The notes beneath the pieces are model-generated. The model did no database searches and had not been told where the DNA came from. It saw nothing but the letters and a program-made list of their open reading frames with translations. A stretch of 64,000 nucleotides of DNA from Verrucomicrobiales bacterium (GTDB taxonomy: Bacteria > Verrucomicrobiota > Verrucomicrobiia > Limisphaerales > JAYPXF01). Each line of letters begins with the position of its first letter. The first letter of the stretch is position 1. Location of the stretch: contig PBAL01000087.1 in assembly GCA_002715965.1 (NCBI GenBank), positions 153,910-217,909 on the forward strand, in the 5' to 3' direction. Positions 7,146-15,927 of the stretch are shown piece after piece. Both the position numbers and the translations under genes were made by a program.

Positions 7146-10100
7146 CGGAGGAAAATAAATTCTTTGGTGTTCACCAGCACGTGGGCGAAGTCGGACCAGA
7201 GATTCGGGTCGTCGGTCGTGACCTCCAGTTCATCTGCCTTTGCGTCGATGAAGGCGAGAGCTGTCTGGCTTTCCCGCGCGGTCGGTTCTCGCCCGAAGCC
7301 CGTGAGATACAGCCAGGCAATTCGTTCTGCGGTATTCTGAGGTTCGGCCTTCAATGCGCGCTCAGCCCATCCGCATGACAGTTCCACAACCAAGGGATCG
7401 TTCAGCAGGATCAAAGACTGGGCCGGCACATTGGAGATGTTGCGCCGCCCCATCGAGCTGAAGGGAACGGGCGTGTCGAAGGTGAGCATGAAGGGCGAGA
7501 GAAAGTTGCGGCGCACGGCAATGTAGATCGAGCGCCTGCCGTCGCCATCCAACGGCCCGCTCTTTCTCGGCCGTCCACGGCCGTCCATGAAAGCCGTGAG
7601 ATGAATCGGCACGGGCGGACCAAAGGCGGTGCGATCCAAGCGGCCAGACAAGGCCAGCAAGGAATCGCGAATCACTTCGCCTTGCAGTCGACGGGGCGGT
7701 TGATGATGCCAGAGCAGATTCTTGGGATCAGCTGCAACTGCCTTCCCATTGGCGTGGCTGGACATCTGGTAGGTCCGGGAGAGGACGATGTATTTGATCA
7801 GGCCCTTGACGCTTCGGCGGTTGGCGAGGAAATGGGTCGCGAGGTGATCGAGCAATTGTGGGTGAGTGGGTCGCTGGCCAAGGACGCCGAAGTCATCGAC
7901 GGTTGGGACGATTCCGCGTCCCATGAGATGATGCCAGACGCGGTTCACAATCACGCGCGAGGTCAATGGATTCGCTGGATCATTGATGTGTTCAGCGAGT
8001 TCCAATCGACCGCTGCCAGTCTTGATCGGCATGGGATTGTTGCCGGAGATGGCGGTGAGGAAATGACGCGGCTCGACGTCACCGGGCTTGGAGGAATTGC
8101 CGGCGATCAGGATGTGATCGTCTTCTCCGGTGCCATCCATCATCGCCGGGGCGACACGGGACTTGCGGATGATTCGTTTGCTCAGGCGTTCGCGTTCCTG
8201 TTGCCAGGTTTGGACGATCTCCTGGCCCGGTCTTTTCGTTGCGCTTCGGTTTTCCGGTTTGCGTCCCTTGAAGACGATGTGGTCGAGGCCGATGTTGCCC
8301 CAGCCGCCTTTGTGGTTGTCGACAACATGGATCTTCGCGGTCTTGCCCGCGAAGCGACGCACGTTCCAGGTGTTAAGCGACATCTGGTTGCTTCTCCGGC
8401 CCGTCGCGGTCATGACGATCTTGCCATCAACGATTAGGTTCACGGCGGTCCTGTCCTTGTCGTTGCCGCCACCGACGAGGAATTCGATCGTGTCGCAGTC
8501 GATGATGAATCCGGGGGAGGTCAGTGTTCCGGTCGCTCGGTCGCCTTTACGCACATCTCCGCCGGGTCGGATGTTGTGTGAATTGACGAAGTAGGTGCCC
8601 ACTCCGTTGATTCGGCCCTGGTAACTGGCGATAGTTTTCAGCGTTTGCGGGATTTTCCCGAACGCGTCGCCAGTGACCGTCCAACCTTCGTATGTCCCCG
8701 TTTCAAAGTCCGCGAACACGCGTTGCACGGTCTGGCCGGCATAGCCATTCAGCAGAGCTTCCGCTGACTGCGCATACTCGTCAAATTTCTTGTCCGCCAC
8801 GGCCAATCGCCGGTCGATTTCGAGAAGCCCAGTCGCATCCAATCCTTGGGTCACCAGGCGAACTGACAACGAGACTCCCTTGGCCGGAACAAATTCCAGA
8901 TGCAGGCGATGACCGACGTAGCGTTGAAGATTCATGGTGACCCAACCGGCCTTGGCACCGATGGATGTGACGGTCTGTTTGTGCAGCGGTCCCGCGACCA
9001 GCCGGTGCGAATCCACACAGGCAACGATGTGCCCCTGGCCTTCGACAAGGCAGCTGACACTGCCGTGTTTCAGTTCAAAGGTCGGCGTGCGCAAGGTGCG
9101 TCCGCTTTTTGGCAATTTCGCCACCGAACTGCGATTGGCTACCGTGCCTTCGGTAATCGACTCCAGCCCCGACCAGATTGGATCACTCACCGCGGCGCCG
9201 GACGTGGCAATCCTGATCCACGAATCATGCAGGTATGGCAATCCGGCGCTTCGGGGAGTCGGACCAAAGATAAACCCGTCCTGCATATAGTCGCTCTTCG
9301 CGATGGTGGTGTAGTCGACCAAGATGGCGTCATCATCAAGCGGATTGGGTGGGTTCGGTGGCTGGAGACCTTTGCTTTTCAGAAACACCTGAATCTTCCG
9401 TTGAAACATGGCATCCACTTTCGCCAGCTCTTTGGCGACCCGGCGATTTTGTTCCATCGACTCGAATCGCACCTGCCGGTAATCGCTGCTCTGCAAGAAA
9501 CCGGACAGCGAGTAGTAGTCGGCGGTCGAGATCGCATCGAACTTGTGATCGTGACATCGGGCACAGGCGACCGTGACACCAAGAAAGGTCTTCGACATCA
9601 CGTCGAGCATGTTGTCGAAGCGATCCGATTCGTCCTTGCGAATATCAACCGGCGAGTGAACCCATTCGCCAAGGAACCAGTAACCTGTGCCCAAGATCGA
9701 TTCATTGAACTTCTTCTCCGAATGCAATCGTGGCTTCGGCAGCAGATCCCCAGCGATGTGTTCGCGCACGAACTGGTCGTATCGCACATCCGCGTTCAAG
9801 GCCCGGATCACGTAATCGCGATACTGGAACGCGTTCGGCGTGTCGTTGTCGAATTCGTGACCACGCGATTCGGCGTAACGCACCGAGTCCAGCCAATGCC
9901 GCCCCCAACGTTCGCCAAAATGGGGTGAGTCCAACAATCGATCCACTACGCTCTCCGTCGCGTTCGAACTCTTGTCCGCGACAAAGGCATCGATCTCCTC
10001 CGGGGTCGGCGGCAGTCCAATCAAATCGAAGTTGAGCCGGCGCAGCAATGCCGTTCGATCCGCATCAGCCGAAGGTTGCAGATTGGATTTCTCGAGATCG

Positions 10101-10630
10101 GCAAGGATGTGAAGGTCGATATCGTTCTTTGGCCAAGTGCCATTCTTTATGGATGGCTTTTGCGGATTGGTCACCGGCTGCCAAACCCAGAACTCCGATC
10201 TTCTCTTTTCCAAATCGAAGGTCTCCTTCTTGGCATCGGCGACCGGCGCGGCTTCCGGAGTCCACGGCGCGCCCATCTCGATCCAACGAACCAAAGTGGC
10301 AACATCCTTTGACGGAAGTTTTCCGTCTGGCGGCATTTCAAAATCTTCGTAACGAACCGCTTGAACCAACAGACTCCTGTCCGGATTTTCAGGAACGATG
10401 GCCGGGCCGGAATCACCGCCACGAAGTTGGCCAGCCCGGCTGTCGAGAAGCAGTCCCGCCTCCAGTCGCCTGGCGTTCGCGCTGTGGCATTTGTAGCAGT
10501 GTTTCGCGAACAAGGGACGCACCTCCTTCTCGAAGAACTCCAATTGTGCCGGCGCGAATTCCCGGGCGACGCCACTGGTGATGGCGATCGGCAACGCAAC
10601 CGTGAAAATTAGATCAAGTTTTGTGAACAC
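7142..10630 (-). CDS. Giant exported PSCyt1/DUF1549/PSD1 (DUF1553) protein
   Basis: 1162 residues with the domain order typical of the planctomycete-type cytochrome family. A signal peptide comes first (about 1-22), then a c-type cytochrome domain with heme motif C45-Y-K-C48-H49 and the downstream MPPDGKL methionine ligand region. DUF1549 follows (LLRRLNFDLIGLPPTPEEI to YDQFVREHIAGDLLP, with CARCHDHKFD). A beta-rich insert is next (FADFETGTYEGWTVTGDAF, VDGKIVMTATG, NIGLDHIVF), resembling a carbohydrate-binding jelly-roll. PSD1/DUF1553 is C-terminal (RVIVNRVWHHLMGRGIVPTV, then VPAQSLILLNDP). CARCH and CYKCH suggest two covalent hemes. It is the first gene of a coupled pair with DUF1501. Function is not established; the families are inferred to act in redox-linked polysaccharide use. 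Confidence 0.9.
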   Translation of the reverse strand: MFTKLDLIFTVALPIAITSGVAREFAPAQLEFFEKEVRPLFAKHCYKCHSANARRLEAGLLLDSRAGQLRGGDSGPAIVPENPDRSLLVQAVRYEDFEMPPDGKLPSKDVATLVRWIEMGAPWTPEAAPVADAKKETFDLEKRRSEFWVWQPVTNPQKPSIKNGTWPKNDIDLHILADLEKSNLQPSADADRTALLRRLNFDLIGLPPTPEEIDAFVADKSSNATESVVDRLLDSPHFGERWGRHWLDSVRYAESRGHEFDNDTPNAFQYRDYVIRALNADVRYDQFVREHIAGDLLPKPRLHSEKKFNESILGTGYWFLGEWVHSPVDIRKDESDRFDNMLDVMSKTFLGVTVACARCHDHKFDAISTADYYSLSGFLQSSDYRQVRFESMEQNRRVAKELAKVDAMFQRKIQVFLKSKGLQPPNPPNPLDDDAILVDYTTIAKSDYMQDGFIFGPTPRSAGLPYLHDSWIRIATSGAAVSDPIWSGLESITEGTVANRSSVAKLPKSGRTLRTPTFELKHGSVSCLVEGQGHIVACVDSHRLVAGPLHKQTVTSIGAKAGWVTMNLQRYVGHRLHLEFVPAKGVSLSVRLVTQGLDATGLLEIDRRLAVADKKFDEYAQSAEALLNGYAGQTVQRVFADFETGTYEGWTVTGDAFGKIPQTLKTIASYQGRINGVGTYFVNSHNIRPGGDVRKGDRATGTLTSPGFIIDCDTIEFLVGGGNDKDRTAVNLIVDGKIVMTATGRRSNQMSLNTWNVRRFAGKTAKIHVVDNHKGGWGNIGLDHIVFKGRKPENRSATKRPGQEIVQTWQQERERLSKRIIRKSRVAPAMMDGTGEDDHILIAGNSSKPGDVEPRHFLTAISGNNPMPIKTGSGRLELAEHINDPANPLTSRVIVNRVWHHLMGRGIVPTVDDFGVLGQRPTHPQLLDHLATHFLANRRSVKGLIKYIVLSRTYQMSSHANGKAVAADPKNLLWHHQPPRRLQGEVIRDSLLALSGRLDRTAFGPPVPIHLTAFMDGRGRPRKSGPLDGDGRRSIYIAVRRNFLSPFMLTFDTPVPFSSMGRRNISNVPAQSLILLNDPLVVELSCGWAERALKAEPQNTAERIAWLYLTGFGREPTARESQTALAFIDAKADELEVTTDDPNLWSDFAHVLVNTKEFIFLR

Positions 10631-10946
10631 TGTGCGACTTCAAAGAGATTCAACGAGGAAAGCACCATACGAGAGCTGTTGCGAACGTCGAGGATGCTTT
10701 GCGACATCTTTGCGGGCTCGAAAAAAGGATCATGTCCCACCAAATACTGAAGAATGTGGCCCTTCCGATCAAGTCTTCCCCCTCGTATGGTTGCAGTCTG
10801 CTGCGCGGCTTCCAATGTATTCGCGCACGGAAGGCGATCGGCATTGCCCGACCACTCTCATAGCGATCGTCCAACCGCCGCAATTCAAAACGGAATAGTT
10901 TGCAAGCGGACGAATCTTTGATTTAGTTCCGCCAATCCATTTTTCT
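10631..10946. promoter_or_regulatory. Divergent intergenic region
   Basis: 316 bp between the PSD1 gene (minus) and the lipoprotein gene (plus), so promoters for both must lie here. I see no convincing consensus box, riboswitch-like structure or long inverted repeat. Confidence 0.4.
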
Positions 10947-12089
10947 ATGAAACCATCAAAACGACCTCAATGTTTCGTCAGGAACACCGCCTTCGCTACC
11001 CTCAGCGCAGTCGGGCTAATCCTTGGTGGCTGCGGGGGCGGAGATGACGCTCCTCCCGAAGACGCCGGTGCAGCCACAGCCCCGGCCGATAACACGGCGG
11101 CTGCTGCGAAAGAGAAACCGCCCGAAAAGCCCGCTCGTGAAAGCGTCACCTTTGCGAAGAAGTGGCCCGCTGGGAAGAAGCTAGTTTACAAGAAGACCGT
11201 CGCCCAGAAATCCACCTCCGAGATGAACGGCCAGCAGATTCCCTTCTTCCTCGACCGATCGGCCACCGTCGCGTTGAACGTCCCCAATGCCAACACCGCG
11301 GAAGCAGAGATTCTGGGTGTCTCGTTCAAGAATGCCAACATCACTTATGACACCCACACCAGCGGTGGGGATGGCCCTGACGCTGATGTGGACATGTCCG
11401 AAGGCGCGGACGGAGACCCTTCGGGTGGGGCTGCGCCCGGCGCCGGTGGAGGTCCTCGCACGATCACGGGAATGCAGGGTGCCAACGGTGCCAAGTTGCA
11501 GATCAATGCGGGTCCTGACGGGAACGTCATCTCCATCAATGGAGCCCCCCAGGCGACTGCAAGACTGCAGGCAGGAATGCCCGCTCAATTTCGAATCATT
11601 GGCGGTGATGTCTTTAATCCGGCCTTCCTTAAGGAACGCTATCTCCCGCTTCACGAAAACCTCGACGGCGCGGAAGCCAAGCTCAACACACCATGGTCGG
11701 GCACCGTTCCATATCCAGTTAGCCTCAGCACGAACATGATGCTGAAGTACACCAATACCGTGACGGCCTTCGGAACGAAAGACGGACGCGAAACTGCTGA
11801 AGTCACCATCGCCGGAGTCCTAGAAGGCCAGTTGGCCGTGCAACCCGGTCAAACTGCCGAACTGACCTCAACCGTTGCCGGCAAACTCACCTATGACATC
11901 GAACTCGGTGTGGTCGTCGACAGTGACGTGGACATCTCTTACACGCGACGCACGCTCAAAGGCACAGCCGAAGTCTTCAAGCAGACCGGCACCTACAAGA
12001 TCGTCCTGAATGTGTCCCAGGTTCTCGCAGCAGGTTCTCCCGTCGGGGGTGGGGGGGACGGCATGGATGGGATGGACGGAAGCATCTGA
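10947..12089 (+). CDS. Predicted lipoprotein of unknown function
   Basis: 380 residues. The N-terminus has a basic region (MKPSKRP), a hydrophobic stretch and a lipobox ending in LILGGC with Cys29, followed by a Gly/Ala/Pro-rich linker, so it should be a lipid-anchored envelope protein. The body has mostly short beta-strand-like segments (SVTFAKKWPAGKKLVYKKT, GVVVDSDVDISYTRRTLKG) with a low-complexity insert GADGDPSGGAAPGAGGGP around residues 150-170 and a glycine-rich C-terminus. The overall pattern resembles beta-sandwich proteins of PVC bacteria that measure a track of conversion from XXX to YYY in a tag region, but I cannot name a family. It is a single-gene unit closed by a strong terminator. 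Confidence 0.6.
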   Translation: MKPSKRPQCFVRNTAFATLSAVGLILGGCGGGDDAPPEDAGAATAPADNTAAAAKEKPPEKPARESVTFAKKWPAGKKLVYKKTVAQKSTSEMNGQQIPFFLDRSATVALNVPNANTAEAEILGVSFKNANITYDTHTSGGDGPDADVDMSEGADGDPSGGAAPGAGGGPRTITGMQGANGAKLQINAGPDGNVISINGAPQATARLQAGMPAQFRIIGGDVFNPAFLKERYLPLHENLDGAEAKLNTPWSGTVPYPVSLSTNMMLKYTNTVTAFGTKDGRETAEVTIAGVLEGQLAVQPGQTAELTSTVAGKLTYDIELGVVVDSDVDISYTRRTLKGTAEVFKQTGTYKIVLNVSQVLAAGSPVGGGGDGMDGMDGSI

Positions 12090-12117
12090 CCACGCCGACT
12101 CCCTGATCAGTTTCAAA

Positions 12118-12146
12118 GCCACGGTCATTCGACCGTGGCTTTTTTC
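12118..12146 (+). terminator. Rho-independent terminator
   Basis: A 9-bp perfect stem GCCACGGTC-ATTC-GACCGTGGC is followed directly by TTTTTTCTG. It starts 28 bp after the stop codon of the lipoprotein gene and is the cleanest intrinsic terminator on the plus strand in this window. Confidence 0.92.
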
Positions 12147-12187
12147 TGTATCGCTATGCAAAAGAGCAAACCAACAGTTCACTGAGA

Positions 12188-13603
12188 ATGCCAAAATCGA
12201 TGGTCCTCTTACTTTTCGGATCACTGCTGATCACCAGCGTTGATGCAGGCGAATTTCGGATCACCCCGAGCATCGATCTCGATAAAGCCCTGGAAGGAAT
12301 CTCAGCCGGGGATTCAATTGTTTTGGCGAACGGCATTTGGAATGACGCAAAGCTGCATTTCGAAAGCCTCCCCGGCACAGCAGAACACCCTGTCCAGATT
12401 CGAGCACAAACGCCGGGAAAAGTGATTCTTGGCGGGAAGACTGAATTTCGCATTTCCGGCCATCACATCACCGTATCGGGTCTGGCATTTCGAAACACAA
12501 CCGGCGCGAGCGATGTATTCGCCTTTCGCACCCACAGCAAACGACACGCTTATCATTCCCGCATTACGGAGTGTGTCTTCGAGCAGACCACCGGTTCCCG
12601 AAGGGACAAGGAATCCCGTTGGCTGAATATTTACGGGACGAACAATCGAATCGATCACTGCTACTTCGTCGGCAAGCGAAACAAAGGTGCGACACTCGTC
12701 GTCTGGGTGGCCAAATCCGTTGGAGTGCACCAAATCGACCACAACCATTTCGGACAACGACCGGAGCTTGGGAGGAACGGTGGAGAGACGATTCGCATCG
12801 GCACCAGCGACGTCTCCGAACTGAACAGTCGGACCATCGTGGAAGAAAACTACTTCGAAGGCTGCAACGGAGAAGGTGAAGTGATTTCGAACAAGTCCTG
12901 CGAAAACATTTATCGCCACAACGTATTCGATCGCTGCAGGGGTACGCTGACACTCCGGCACGGACATCGCTGCGTCGTGGATGGCAACGTGTTCCTTGGC
13001 CGCAAGGAGAGCCGCACCGGCGGAGTGCGTATCATTGGCGGTGACCACCGCGTGACCAACAACTACTTCGAAAGCCTTCGTGGTGATGCCGAGCGAGCAG
13101 CGGTATGTTTCATGAACGGCATTCCCGACAGTCCCCTCAACGGATACGCGCCTGTTCGAAACGCATTGGTCGCTCACAACACCTTCATTGATTGCAAGGT
13201 CTCGATGGAGTTTGGCGTGCGCGCCAGCGAAAAGATATCGGTGAATCCTGCAAACTGCCGGATCTCGCATAACGCCTATCTGCCCGGCAAATGGGAGCTG
13301 ATTCGTGTGGGAGCCAAGCCACAGAAGTTCACCTGGCTTGGAAACAAGTGTCAGGCCGGTGGAACTCGTGGCGCCAATCTTGTTGAAATTGAACGCGTGG
13401 ATATCCTGATGAGTCGCGCGTCAGACGGACTGATGCGGCCTGTGATGGGCACACTCGAAAGCACTGGGACGACAAGCGTAAGATTCGATATCGATCGAAC
13501 ACAACGTGAAGGCACGCCGATTGCCGGTTGTGATGCCCCTGGAAAAGCACGCAGTTCGTGGCCATCCCCTAAATCAACGGGCCCCACCTGGCACGCCCGT
13601 TAG
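12188..13603 (+). CDS. Secreted polysaccharide lyase family 6 (alginate lyase/chondroitinase B-like)
   Basis: 471 residues with a signal peptide (MPKSMVLLLFGSLLITSVDA). The body is a right-handed parallel beta-helix with many short N-rich turns. PL6 signatures are clear: NGGETIRIGTS, TIVEENYFEGCNGEGEVISN, then NKSCENIYRHNVFDRCRGTL and LTLRHGHRCVVDGNVFLG, followed by RIIGGDHRVTNNYFE. In the characterised family the Lys of NKS and the Arg of LRHG act in beta-elimination and acidic residues of the preceding strand hold the metal; all are present. Substrates in PL6 are alginate or dermatan/chondroitin-type glycans, and sequence alone does not decide between them. The neighbouring glycosidase-like fusion and sulfatase-type genes fit glycan degradation. 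Confidence 0.87.
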   Translation: MPKSMVLLLFGSLLITSVDAGEFRITPSIDLDKALEGISAGDSIVLANGIWNDAKLHFESLPGTAEHPVQIRAQTPGKVILGGKTEFRISGHHITVSGLAFRNTTGASDVFAFRTHSKRHAYHSRITECVFEQTTGSRRDKESRWLNIYGTNNRIDHCYFVGKRNKGATLVVWVAKSVGVHQIDHNHFGQRPELGRNGGETIRIGTSDVSELNSRTIVEENYFEGCNGEGEVISNKSCENIYRHNVFDRCRGTLTLRHGHRCVVDGNVFLGRKESRTGGVRIIGGDHRVTNNYFESLRGDAERAAVCFMNGIPDSPLNGYAPVRNALVAHNTFIDCKVSMEFGVRASEKISVNPANCRISHNAYLPGKWELIRVGAKPQKFTWLGNKCQAGGTRGANLVEIERVDILMSRASDGLMRPVMGTLESTGTTSVRFDIDRTQREGTPIAGCDAPGKARSSWPSPKSTGPTWHAR

Positions 13604-13634
13604 CACGTTCACGGCGATAGCCCGCTGCTACGTA

Positions 13635-13653
13635 GGCAGTCGCTCAGACTGCC
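13635..13653. terminator. Hairpin between convergent genes
   Basis: GGCAGTC-GCTCA-GACTGCC forms a 7-bp stem in the 53-bp gap between the stops of the PL6 gene (plus) and the cytochrome dehydrogenase gene (minus). It has no long T-tract on either side, so a bidirectional terminator role is possible but unproven; it may instead be another REP-like hairpin. Confidence 0.5.
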
Positions 13654-13656
13654 GAC

Positions 13657-15927
13657 TCATTCTGACTTCTCTTTCAGGGATAGAATCCACTGTGCCAACA
13701 AGCCCACCGAACGCGGATCGGGCGACTGGCTTCCCATCGGAGGCATTTGGCCCGGCCCCACGCGAGAACAGCGATTCAGCATAACAGATTTCTCCGGATG
13801 GCCTGGAACAATGATTTTCGCATCTGCGCCGAATCCCAGATCACCATGATTAGGGGTTTCGTTGAACACGCCCATCTTCTTGGGCTCGATGAAGTACCGT
13901 AGATCCATCTGAGCATTGCCTCCGCCAGCGGGCACATGGCAATGCGAACAGGCTGCGTGCAGGTAAGAACGAGCACGTTTGTCCAAATCGGCTGAAGCAT
14001 CCGTGATTCGCGCCAGCACGTCGTAGGTCTCAGCAGTTTTGCTCATAGTCGAACTCGGTTTCTTGGTTCCCTGCTTCATGAAAAACCCGAGCCGATTCAT
14101 CACGTCGAGCTGATTTCGCTGAACGCCGTCTCCGTAATCGTGGGTCCGATTCAATTGAGGGCTTTGCAAACCGAGCACAAAGTTTGCAGCCCGGCTGTGG
14201 CAGATCATGCATTCGGCGCGCGATGGAATCCGCCAATTGCGGCCATCGATCTTCAAGTTCTTCCCCTTGGCGCTGACCAGTTGGGCATCGCTTTGTTCCT
14301 TGTTCCACTCGTAGCTGTATGCCGTCCACTCCCCTTCCTGTTTCACCATCAAGCGTGTCTCAATTCTTCGCTCGTTCAACGAAAGCGTCTGTATGGCAAC
14401 AGTTTCGTCGGGCAGATTCCAACCGCGGCGCGGCGCGAATCTCAGATAAGCCTCATTCGCAGGCAACATGAGAAAGCGCGCGATCTGCGCACCGTCCGCC
14501 CATTCGGGAACATTGACTTTATAGGGGAATAATTCCGGAGCGACATCGTGTTTCTCGACCGAGCGAAACAATCCGGTCTGGCTGAGCCTGCGGGGAAAAT
14601 CACTTGTCCGGCCCTTGTCCGGATTGGGAACCATCCGATACAACCCGCCTTCCGAACCGGTCTTGTAATCGGCCACCAGCAGATCGCCTGTGTCCGGATC
14701 AACCGCGAAGTCCGTGATCCGCATTTGTGTGTCAGCAATTTCGCGATTCCAGACCACCGTCTCACCGTCGTGCAGCACAGCCCAGATCTTGCCGGTGGTA
14801 TTGTCGCCGTAAATGTAGGCGTTCTTCAGGCTGGGAAGTTTTTCCGCCGTGTACACGACGCCTCCGGTAAGGGATCGCGATTCACCGTGGTCGTGTTCAA
14901 CCGTGGGAGGTGAAACCGGATGCGGACCAAGTTCACGATTCGCGTAAAAGATTCGGCTGCCCTCGTAAACACTCCATCCGTAGTTTGCGCCGCGCTCAAC
15001 CAGATAAGCCTGCTCCAGCCGATCCTGCCCATTGTTGCCAACCCAAAGCCTCTTTAGGCGATGATCCCAGCAAGCGCGCCAAGGGTTTCGGAATCCGTAA
15101 GCAAACGTCTCCGGACGAATCCCTTCTTGACCGACGAAGGGATTGTTGGTGGGGACAGAATACGCAAGCCCATCGTCTGAACTCTTGACATCAAGGCGCA
15201 ATACCTTGGCAAGGAGCTTCGTCAAATCCTGCCCGGTCAGATCAGTGTCCGAATCACTCGTTCCATCCCCCGTTGTCACGTAGAACATACCATCGGATCC
15301 GAAGGCCAGTCCCAGGCCGTTGTGCCCGTCGGAGGGCCATTGGATGATCACGAGTGGTTCGATCGGCTTACCATCGCGCATCGTGTAACGCGTGACCGTT
15401 CCCTTGCGATCCGCGCGATCTCCACTCAATGGACCGGAATGCCCGAGATAGATATATCCGTTCTCGCGATGGTCCGGATGAAATTCGATACCAGTGGTGA
15501 CCCCATCCACCTCCAGCAATGCCTCCGGCTCGTTCGATCCCCGACGATAACGCACCAATCGGGTTCCCTTCATCTTGGGTGGCTGGTCGACATACATGAG
15601 ATCACCGGTGCCCGGCTCGAATTTGAATGTGATCAGTCGGTTGATTTCTAATTCAGGGAATGCCCTCTCGGCAACAAACGGCAAAGGCGGCTCGGGGCGT
15701 CCTCTCACATTGGAACCGGCGTAGCCGCCAACTTTCTGAAGACGTGGAGGTAGATTCTCCCTTGAAAGATCAAGCTCTGCGGCAGGTGCAGGCACCGAAC
15801 TTGCGAGTAGAATTCCAACGAGCGCCATGTAGCAGCGAGCGTGAGCGAGCAGTTCGCCATGGTATGGGGCTACTCGCTCACGCTCGCTGCGACGCACGAA
15901 ATTTGGTGATTCGAACGCAGTCTTCAT
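13657..15927 (-). CDS. Exported glucose/sorbosone dehydrogenase-like protein with C-terminal cytochrome domain
   Basis: 756 residues. After an N-terminal hydrophobic segment (MALVGILLASSVPAPA) comes a six-bladed propeller of the GSDH/PQQ-sugar-dehydrogenase type (GIEFHPDHRENGYIYLGHSG, GLAFGSDGMFYVTTGDGTSD, ETFAYGFRNPWRACWD, NYGWSVYEGSR). The C-terminal third has two CxxCH heme motifs, CMICH and CSHCH. Such proteins oxidise sugars in the periplasm and pass electrons to heme. ATG 15927 is chosen because it overlaps the TGA of the upstream gene (ATGA), a coupling signature. This start places a palindromic repeat inside the N-terminus, between MKTAFESPNF and the hydrophobic signal; an alternative start at 15828 would exclude it but lacks a basic n-region. 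A paralogue lies at 46750-49614. Confidence 0.82.
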   Translation of the reverse strand: MKTAFESPNFVRRSERERVAPYHGELLAHARCYMALVGILLASSVPAPAAELDLSRENLPPRLQKVGGYAGSNVRGRPEPPLPFVAERAFPELEINRLITFKFEPGTGDLMYVDQPPKMKGTRLVRYRRGSNEPEALLEVDGVTTGIEFHPDHRENGYIYLGHSGPLSGDRADRKGTVTRYTMRDGKPIEPLVIIQWPSDGHNGLGLAFGSDGMFYVTTGDGTSDSDTDLTGQDLTKLLAKVLRLDVKSSDDGLAYSVPTNNPFVGQEGIRPETFAYGFRNPWRACWDHRLKRLWVGNNGQDRLEQAYLVERGANYGWSVYEGSRIFYANRELGPHPVSPPTVEHDHGESRSLTGGVVYTAEKLPSLKNAYIYGDNTTGKIWAVLHDGETVVWNREIADTQMRITDFAVDPDTGDLLVADYKTGSEGGLYRMVPNPDKGRTSDFPRRLSQTGLFRSVEKHDVAPELFPYKVNVPEWADGAQIARFLMLPANEAYLRFAPRRGWNLPDETVAIQTLSLNERRIETRLMVKQEGEWTAYSYEWNKEQSDAQLVSAKGKNLKIDGRNWRIPSRAECMICHSRAANFVLGLQSPQLNRTHDYGDGVQRNQLDVMNRLGFFMKQGTKKPSSTMSKTAETYDVLARITDASADLDKRARSYLHAACSHCHVPAGGGNAQMDLRYFIEPKKMGVFNETPNHGDLGFGADAKIIVPGHPEKSVMLNRCSRVGPGQMPPMGSQSPDPRSVGLLAQWILSLKEKSE
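15832..15890. repeat. Palindromic repeat element inside a coding sequence
   Basis: Two 18-nt arms (15832-15849, 15873-15890) are exact reverse complements, GCAGCGAGCGTGAGCGAG against CTCGCTCACGCTCGCTGC, around a 23-nt spacer. In the coding frame of the cytochrome dehydrogenase the element adds residues such as RSERERVAPYHGELLAHARC between the start codon and the signal segment. A single-arm copy with one mismatch in the arm is found at 19055-19084. Confidence 0.85.

Noticed and set aside
8900..9928. 342-residue plus-strand open frame
   Set aside because: Shadow of the PSD1 gene, whose minus-strand frame has continuous domain matches over 1162 residues.
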